Shown here piece by piece: positions 57,472 through 64,000 of a stretch of DNA of 64,000 nt (position 1 is the first letter of the stretch; every line of letters starts with the position of its first letter). Position numbers and translations under genes: made by a program. The stretch is taken from positions 27,505,237-27,569,236 of the forward strand of contig OX388307.1 in assembly GCA_947579605.1 (NCBI GenBank). Direction: 5' to 3'. A model generated the notes under the pieces. That model searched no databases. It saw only the letters and a program-made list of their open reading frames with translations, and was not told the DNA's origin. This stretch comes from Athripsodes cinereus (taxonomy: Eukaryota; Arthropoda; Insecta; Trichoptera; Leptoceridae).

Positions 57472-60053
57472 GTAAGATAATTTTAATAACTTTTTCTTCA
57501 ATTATTAGTAAATTTTGCAAACAATACCTCTTTGATATTTCTAAAAAATAATCAAATGACTAGTTTTAATTCAACAAATTCATTTAAAGCAACTTGTTCA
57601 GTTAGTTCTGTAATTACTAATCGAATAATTGTGATGAAAATAAAAGTCGTTTCCCGTTGCTGGCGTTTTCATCGCACAAAATATACCTACCTAGGTACAT
57701 TACTTCCTCTGTTTCATTTATTCCAACCCACGATATTCACGTGAATAGTTTCATCTGCAAGTGCTGCACAAAAAATAGAACACCAATAAATACAAATTGG
57801 TACTCCATATCTTTCTCCTACCTTTTTTAATACAAACAATGCCTAGTTTCCGATATTTTTGTGTACATATTATGTGGGAATATCGATATATACAAATCCT
57901 TTGAATTTTTTTCACAAAACCCAAACAATATCTACTAATATAAACTGAAGTTGTTTGTGTATCAAAGAGTACTTTTAGAATCTATTGATCGAAGGCAAAG
58001 TACACTTTGTCAATTTTTTAATCTAAGATCTAAGCAGAAGAAAAATAAAGTGCTTCTTTCAAAGCAGTTTTTGACAATTATGAAATATTTTTCTAAGAAT
58101 ATACTATCTACATTAAGAAAGGTATACTTCAAAACAATCTCATCCAAAAAATCAAAAACTAATTGCGAAGAAAAGTTAACAACACGTATCTACGTCATAC
58201 ACAATATTAACTCAAAAGCTTTCTTTGACATCAAACAATAAATTATTATTTCCTCTTTCATATTTTTTGGTTTAATTTTATTTTGCAATTAGCACCTTCA
58301 AACTGCTCCCACGCCCTGTATACGTTAGAGGATAAAATCTATTTATAATATTTTTATTTTAATTAACATTTCCTCTAACTTTTAATTTATGCGTACAAAA
58401 AAATTCTTAATAATTATGGATGGACTATGTAAATATTTAGAAGGATCGCTTATTTTGATAACCTCGATGCTGTGCCTAAAATAGCACATACTTCCGAATC
58501 TAGTATTTCAACCAAAATCGAACTGACCGAACCCGAAAATAAATTCAATACGTAAAATTTCGGGTTACGTCTCAAACATCACAAATAAAATAACTCAAGA
58601 AATAAAATGTGATTATTTAGTTTTACACTTACTTTATCAAAGTGACTTGAGTTTCAACATGTAGTGTCTTTTTCAAACTCTCAGAGTTAAAACAAATATG
58701 GAGCACTAGCATACAATTTCTACATGATCCTACTCAATGTCCTCAACACGTGTCCTTCCATTAAAATCTGGTCTACATGGTTTAGCCCTTGGGTGGGAAA
58801 AAAGACGATCGCGCAAAAAGTTACAAAACGATCCAAAAACTTTACAAAGCCCTGTCTGTTGCGTTAAGCCAAGCCGTAATTCTATTTCAAAATGAATACT
58901 TATCAGGAAGATAATTTTAAATAGTATTTATCAATTAAAATAGAATATTATTTTATTTTTTAACCATAATAATAATGTAATTTCCCCCAATCAATTGCCT
59001 CTGAAATATCGAATACCTTTGACATTGACTTGCCTTTTCTTGAAAACGAAATGTTGCAGATCATTTCAGATATACACTTCAAAGCCATAGCAACACATAC
59101 CAAATGTTGATCTCTTTTAACCCGAAAAACACCTTTATCACCCATCAACTAACTGCTTTATTTGTTTGGATCAACGTATTTGTGCGAATCTGTTTTTTTT
59201 TTCTGAAATGTAAATAATTAATCAAAATTCCACAATTCGGCTTTCTGACGAACTTCTGTCTTTTTACATTATATTTCGCACTTAGTAAATATGTGCCTTC
59301 CTACGGCAAATCAGCGGAAAACACGCAGTGCCATTCATCGAACTTTGAATAATATGTACGTAGCTAGGTACTTATAATAAATGCCTGCACATAAAAGAAA
59401 AATCTGCTTACGAATTGTTCGCTTGTCGTCCAATTTTATTGTTACAGATGGTATCAGTCTGCCCACCCATAATCTGGCTATTTAATCAACGATAGGTTAC
59501 ATCTCCGAGTACCATTTTTTAGCCATATGCATTGATTTAGTTGTCTTCACCCTCGTTAATTTCTTACAAATTCTTTTGGGCATTGTACTTTATTAACATT
59601 CTTTCATTTTATATTATTTTTTATGGCGCATCTTTTTTGACTACTTACACTATCTCACATACCTTTACCACAAATTCTTCTCGACGATTTCATTTCTAGA
59701 GCACTTATATGTCAAAATTGGTTGAAACAAAAAATTGGCTTTTGGCCGAATTTGTGACCGACAATTTGGTAGTCGACATAATATTACTATAATTAAGCCC
59801 ACGACTGAGACCTTCAAGACACCTTTCAGCGGTGACACGTTAATTTACATAATATAATTTTGAAACCTGGCTGTTGTTCCAACAGAATTCGTGTTATGTT
59901 CAAAATATCTCACCTATTAACGTCTCACATTGTAACATTCTATATGAAAAAGCTCTTTAATAACATGTTATTCTAGTCCCAACCACCAACGATACAGGTA
60001 CGGATTACGTTATGCGAAAATGTTTCAAGCTGCACCAATCCCTTGCTCTCTAA

Positions 60054-60214
60054 TGGCTGGTTTCAATAATTAATCTATCCGTTACAGTCGATAGAAATTT
60101 ATTGTATAAAATATATTATACAAGAGAAATCTATTGTAAAAAATATATTATACATATATTATACAAGATATTTCTATCGATAGTAACGGACAGACAGATT
60201 ATTGAAACCGGTCA
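60054..60214. mobile_element. Harbinger-type MITE (161 bp) with TAA TSD
   Basis: The ends TGGCTGGTTTCAATAAT and (reverse complement of right) TGACCGGTTTCAATAAT are inverted, with a longer arm through CCGTTAC and ATCGATAGAAAT. TAA flanks both sides (60051-60053, 60215-60217). The core is TATATTATACA simple sequence. A 3-bp TWA duplication points to PIF/Harbinger. Confidence 0.85.
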
Positions 60215-60223
60215 TAAGCAATC

Positions 60224-60425
60224 GTGGCATTCCGAAATGAGGGTTACCAGTAGACTAACTGCATGTAGTAAGTATACAGGCTGTCCACTCCAAGGACATA
60301 AAAAAATAAGGCATTCAGGTAGGGGAGCATATCTTGTTGATAAATGGAAATATATTAAATATCTCATTAAGAATATTTTTGCTACCTGTCTCTTATACCT
60401 TACAGGACGTTCAAAGAAGAATCGC
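60224..60425 (+). repeat. SINE-like family B, diverged copy
   Basis: TGGCATTCCGAAATGAGGGT, ACCAGTAGACTAACTGCATG and GGCATTCAGG, with a diverged 3' part including TACAGGACGTTCAAAG. It starts 9 bp after the MITE. Confidence 0.6.
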
Positions 60426-60504
60426 AATATTATTATCTTCAAATGAACGATTAGATATATGCACTCGTCCTAAGTTTTCGTAAAACTTCATATATAAGAC
60501 AATA

Positions 60505-60631
60505 ATTAACATCTACAATTTGACAATAAGGCATGCCACTTCTTCTGTTTTTTTATTGTCATGGAAAGAACAATCTGTATATTTATTTCTCTGGCTAATC
60601 TCCTAGTAGAATATGCCGTCATGGCATAGGA
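60505..60631 (-). repeat. SINE-like family B, diverged copy
   Basis: AAGGCATGCCACTTCTTC, TTGTCATGGAAAG, then TAGAATATGCCGTCATGGCA. Its 5' end is where the hAT element at 60632 inserted. Confidence 0.6.
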
Positions 60632-61096
60632 CAGGGATGCACAGACTTATAGGGAACAGGGGCCACTCGGAAAGATTATGAGCTAAGGACGGGCCGCTAT
60701 AAGAAAATTAACACTAAAAATTCAAATTTCCAGAAATGCACACACATTAAAATTTCTACCCCCCCCCCTCGTCACCGATTTTTCAAAATGGTATAGTATT
60801 ACTGTTTAGGAATTTGAAATATTTAAAAAAAAACACCTCGGTTTTCTCAAAGAATATTTTCTCGCAGTACCTGTGTTTGAATTTTCAAAATGGTATAGGA
60901 ATTTGAAATATTTCAAAAACTCCTCAATTTTGTTGAAGAATATTTACTCGAATTATTAAGTATCCGGTACTTTTACGGAATACCCGATTATTACTGGTAT
61001 TAACATTTTTTTTATATTGTATAATTCGCTGGCGGGCCGCAGATATACCGACCGAGGGCCGCATGGGGCCCGCAAGCCGCGGTTTGTGCATCGCTG
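60632..61096. mobile_element. hAT-type non-autonomous element with exact 8-bp TSD
   Basis: GCATAGGA is duplicated exactly (60624-60631, 61097-61104). The ends CAGGGATGCACAGACTT and (reverse complement of right) CAGCGATGCACAAACC are inverted. GC-rich subterminal words (GGGGCC, GGGCCGC) and a C tract flank an AT-rich core. 465 bp, no ORF. Confidence 0.9.
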
Positions 61097-61104
61097 GCAT
61101 AGGA

Positions 61105-61220
61105 GAAGTAGTAATAGCTGGTTGTCTTTTTTTTTCATTGACATGGAGAGGATAATTTGCATACTTATTACATGCGGTTAGACAACTTAATATTCTGCTT
61201 TCAGGTGATACGGTAATGGT
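61105..61220 (-). repeat. SINE-like family B, diverged copy
   Basis: CATTGACATGGAGAGGATAA, TTTGCATACTTATTACATGC, and GGTGATACGGTAATGG in reverse orientation; the core is disturbed. Confidence 0.5.
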
Positions 61221-61879
61221 TAATATTAATAGATAGAAAACATTAATATTACATTAATGAATTATTTTGGTATTTTTTGCAGTTATTTCCATTCATTATT
61301 TTTTAAGACCCTTAAGAATTAGAAAAGGAGCCAAATGTTTTATTAATCATGAAGTTATGTCGCTTATCGTTTTATTTAATTCTAGCGCTTTTTATTACCT
61401 TATACTTGAACTACAAAACTTTTCTTGAATTCAACTTTCTCTAGAAAGTTTGCAGACATTTTTATAGACCCAATAAATACATCAGACACATAAGATGAGT
61501 AATATTCATCTCTTTGCTCAAAACTAATTTAGAGACTTTCACATGATTATCGTCAAAATGGCAATGTATTCGAATATACCCATAGCAACGATCATAGAAT
61601 AATGCATATACCTACTAAAATAAGAATGTTCTTTCACACTATTGCATTTTTTGTACCCACAACAGCTACATGCCAATAATCCATCATTTTGGCAAAGAAA
61701 AATTCTCGCTGGGTGACAATCCTTATTATAGGGATAAGATTTTTTATGCAGGTTCCTGCTGAAAAGCTGTAAAGTGAACCGTACTCAAAAACTTTCAAAA
61801 ACATTCATTGGTTATCTGAGATATCTCTTAACCATACATAATAGTTATTTCTTGTTTGTAATTAAGCTGTTACACATAT

Positions 61880-61985
61880 TTATTTATTTACTTATTCTTT
61901 ACTATACATTGATTAAAAACAATTACATAAAAGGTAAACATATAAGTAAGATACGATCAATATACAGAGGGCGAGTTTATCGCAC
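61880..61985 (-). repeat. LINE 3' tail, family A
   Basis: TTATTCTTTACTATACATTG, then ACGATCAATATACAGAGGGC and GAGTTTATCGCA, near consensus in reverse. Confidence 0.75.
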
Positions 61986-62461
61986 TTGAAATAGAAGTAG
62001 AAATAAAATTAATAGAGAAGTTTTCCTAAAATACCTACTTTTCTAGATACCAACTACTGATAAGAGATATTTGTACATGTAGAAGCTAGCTTCTCAGGCC
62101 AACGAAGTATTGATTTCTTTGGGTTGACCAATTATTAATAAGGATTAGGATTTGTTTGTTGTTTTTCTGTTTTAATGCAAGTTTTTCAATATACACATAC
62201 CATATGAAAATCAAAAAGCTTTCCTCACTCAACAAAGTAATTTAATTATTTAAATAAATTAAAATGTAACCAACCTGATTATTAATCATGTTAATTAATT
62301 ATCAAGTAATTATAATTATATTAATTAATTTACCTGAGTAATATTAATGTACCATTACCATTGTCGGTATTTCGATTATTTTTAGACTGTATAATTAATT
62401 TGGAGGTTTTTCAAAATAATATGAATACACAGTTTTAAATAAAAAACTCTTTTTGTTTCAG

Positions 62462-62530
62462 GTAGTAGAGCTGCTGAACGATTTGTATACCTGTTGCGAC
62501 TCAATAATCTCCCACTACGATGTTTATAAG
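62462..62530 (+). CDS. Receptor guanylate cyclase exon 15 (cyclase domain, last exon in window)
   Basis: Acceptor TTGTTTCAG, donor GTGAGT; phase 0 both sides, 23 codons. VVELLNDLYTCCDSIISHYD followed by VYK matches 'vV.lLNdLYt.FD.ii..yDVYK' of receptor guanylate cyclases. The next expected motif, VETIGDAYM with the guanine-recognising Glu and the second metal-binding Asp, is not in 62531-64000, so it must lie beyond the window. The CC in place of the usual C-F is a small departure that may be clade-specific. Confidence 0.95.
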
Positions 62531-64000
62531 GTGAGTCATATTTTTTAACAAGATTTGAGTTCATCATTAAACTAAATGCACCACCATTAAGTAATAGCTT
62601 TTACTGTGAAATATAAATATGTCTCGATATTCGAACAAATAAATAAACGGAGAGTATTTAGAGCGCCATCTTTGTGCCATAGCACCTCGAGGACGCTATA
62701 CATGATATTGTTTTATCTTCGACAAAGTTGTCTGTGTCAAGAATTTAAACTTGAATACAAAAACATTATAACACATAATCTCAGATACATAATAATATGT
62801 ATCCGCGTCAGAAATAAAAATAAAATAATGCAATAAACATAACAGTCTCGAAACACGGACTTTCTGCACGGTAGTTCAGAACTCTAACACCAGATTATAA
62901 ATCAACTTTCTTTTATCGTATAATGCTATTTTGTTTCAGTTTTAAATTGATAATTTACATTATTTTTTGCAAATTTTTAATTTTTGTTCCTTGAACTCCC
63001 CGGCGAAGAAGGAATTTTGCAATTTCTTCACGTGTAACACAATTAACAGTTTTCATTCACCGATGATCCCACACATTCTGAAGCTTTAATTATTTGTAAC
63101 ACGGAGAAGATAACTTTGTTTTCATTTCACACAATTAATCTACTTTCTGTCTCACTTGTGGGAGGTACCATGGTAATAAAGATCTAGAATAACAATTATA
63201 CCAAAACTTTTTTAAAATGAATATTACATTTTATCATAAATACAATTCTCAACATCTCAAAAACTCTTTTACTCAAAGTTTTGCCTCGGAGCTTCCATGG
63301 AACTAGTTATGTTACGACTTATAATGTTCTCAAATAATACAACTCTTCCTGTTTGGAATATATAATTTCAATTCGAAGTTGGAATTTGATATTTAATGAA
63401 ATAAATAATAATAAATCACCAAGGGTATTACATTTTTTGCTTCAATAAATTAATTGTCAGCATGTGCTTTCATCCCACAGTTAAATTATTTTTAATATCC
63501 CAACATATATTGAAAACCAGATATGAAAATTTGAATACAATTATTTGTAAAAATACGATGTGTATACAAAAATTTACTATGTATACTAATGTATTAATTA
63601 TTCTATTGAATTTTGTGGTGTTCTTTAAAGAGCTTTTTTTCCAAAATTTGGCACATGTTGCAGAAAATAATATAATACTACTATACTACTTACTATGTAT
63701 GCTGTAGATACGCTTAATTGGAAGGTTGGCATGATCATCAATATTTTTCTCACTTTTTTTATTCTCATATATTTTGTCAACCCACTGTGTGTGTCTCCAT
63801 GAAAAAAAGTAAATAAATATCCCAACAAACCAGCTGCATCCAATAAACATGCAAGCTGTTTTCTCCGTGCCATAAAAACCAATACGTTCAAGATGGGTGA
63901 CAAACCTCATCGGTGAGTTTAAGATGTATTTTGTATACCAAACATCTGCCTTTTATAGGACACTTGAAAACTCAGAAAAAAGAGTGGAAGAAAAATAATT
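62531..64000. other. Start of intron 15, to the window end
   Basis: It follows the GTGAGT donor of exon 15. It ends in a SINE-like copy (63819-63995). I searched it for the VETIGDAYM cyclase motif and did not find it. The rest is AT-rich and unremarkable. Confidence 0.75.
63819..63995 (+). repeat. SINE-like family B copy
   Basis: TCCCAACAAACCAGCTGCAT, AATAAACATGCAAGCTG, TTCTCCGTGCCATAAAAAC, TCATCGGTGAGTTTAAGATG and AGGACACTTGAAAACTCAG. Minus-strand ORFs here are shadows. Confidence 0.75.

Larger units (their letters stand above)
57472..62461. other. Intron 14 of the cyclase gene (5.0 kb)
   Basis: Phase-0 intron that splits the cyclase domain. It contains a Harbinger-type MITE (60054-60214), SINE-like copies, a hAT element inserted beside one of them (60632-61096) and a LINE tail (61880-61985). 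57500-60050 and 62000-62455 show no gene; the ORF at 57951-58241 (96 codons, Lys-rich) is not recognisable and probably chance. Confidence 0.75.
3631..62530 (+). other. Receptor-type guanylate cyclase gene (NPR-like), partial at both ends
   Basis: This is the gene-level span of 15 coding exons. Seen: exon lengths 118, 150, 97, 85, 153, 147, 179, 112, 186, 298, 192, 187, 141, 124 and 69 nt join in one frame (intron phases 1,1,2,0,0,0,2,0,0,1,1,2,2,0,0), about 746 codons with no stop. Family knowledge: membrane guanylate cyclases bind a peptide outside the cell and make cGMP from GTP inside, working as dimers. The domain order (ANF-receptor, TM, kinase homology, coiled coil, cyclase) is that of NPR-A/NPR-B. 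In insects it could be an orthologue of Drosophila CG10738 (a candidate eclosion-hormone receptor), Gyc76C or a relative; I cannot decide from sequence alone. The N-terminus with signal peptide and the end of the cyclase domain lie outside the window. An extra phase-0 exon inside the long introns cannot be excluded. Confidence 0.93.

Noticed and set aside
57951..58241. 96-codon Lys-rich ORF in intron 14
   Set aside because: AT-rich composition explains it; there is no recognisable domain and it is not in phase with neighbouring exons.
62531..64000. Search for the next cyclase exon (VETIGDAYM)
   Set aside because: No matching sequence on the plus strand; the exon must lie downstream of the window.

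Overview
The window looks like one locus of an insect genome. It is strongly AT-rich, introns are long and full of transposons, and every splice junction I could place is GT-AG. The species cannot be fixed. Frequent TAGGTAC and TACGAGTA words, a Helitron-like 3' end and the LINE 3' tails (GCGATAAACTCGCC type) have a lepidopteran flavour, but similar elements occur in other insects.

The only host gene I can support is a receptor-type (membrane) guanylate cyclase of the natriuretic-peptide-receptor-like class on the + strand. Fifteen coding exons lie between 3631 and 62530. Their phases join without a break into about 746 codons. In order they encode part of the extracellular ANF-receptor (periplasmic-binding-like) domain (exons 1-7 as numbered here), a juxtamembrane Cys pair and one transmembrane helix (exon 7), a cytoplasmic juxtamembrane stretch (exon 8), a kinase-homology domain with pseudokinase substitutions (exons 9-12), a signalling-helix/coiled-coil linker (exon 13) and the first part of the class III cyclase domain (exons 14-15). 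Both ends are missing: the start with signal peptide lies upstream, and the rest of the cyclase domain, including the second metal-binding Asp, lies downstream of 64000.

All else is intronic or upstream sequence, mostly dead mobile DNA. Several elements show diagnostic target-site duplications (TSDs): a hAT element (8-bp TSD) nested in a Tigger/pogo-like element (TA) at 45.8-47.7 kb; a piggyBac derivative (TTAA) at 30.3-31.3 kb; hAT-type MITEs at 17.3, 39.5, 53.4 and 60.6 kb; a Harbinger-type MITE (TAA) at 60.1 kb and a possible 6.3-kb Harbinger-like element at 33.2-39.4 kb; and a 5'-truncated LINE with a 15-bp TSD at 13.2 kb. Two SINE-like families recur: one with a CAGCAGACCAGCTGCAT core (about 14 copies or pieces) and one with a tRNA-like B box. 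LINE 3' tails and reverse-transcriptase C-terminal scraps are scattered throughout. There are also striking inverted repeats (0.6-1.0, 2.99-3.22, 32.9-33.1, 34.1-34.8, 53.2 and 54.9 kb), a 4-copy tandem array (2.35-2.8 kb) and a minisatellite inside a terminal-inverted-repeat element (5.3-5.9 kb).

I found no bacterial-type operon, CRISPR array or clearly new molecular system. The points most worth a second look are the foldback/palindromic elements with shared terminal motifs, the nested transposons, and the exact gene model of the cyclase.
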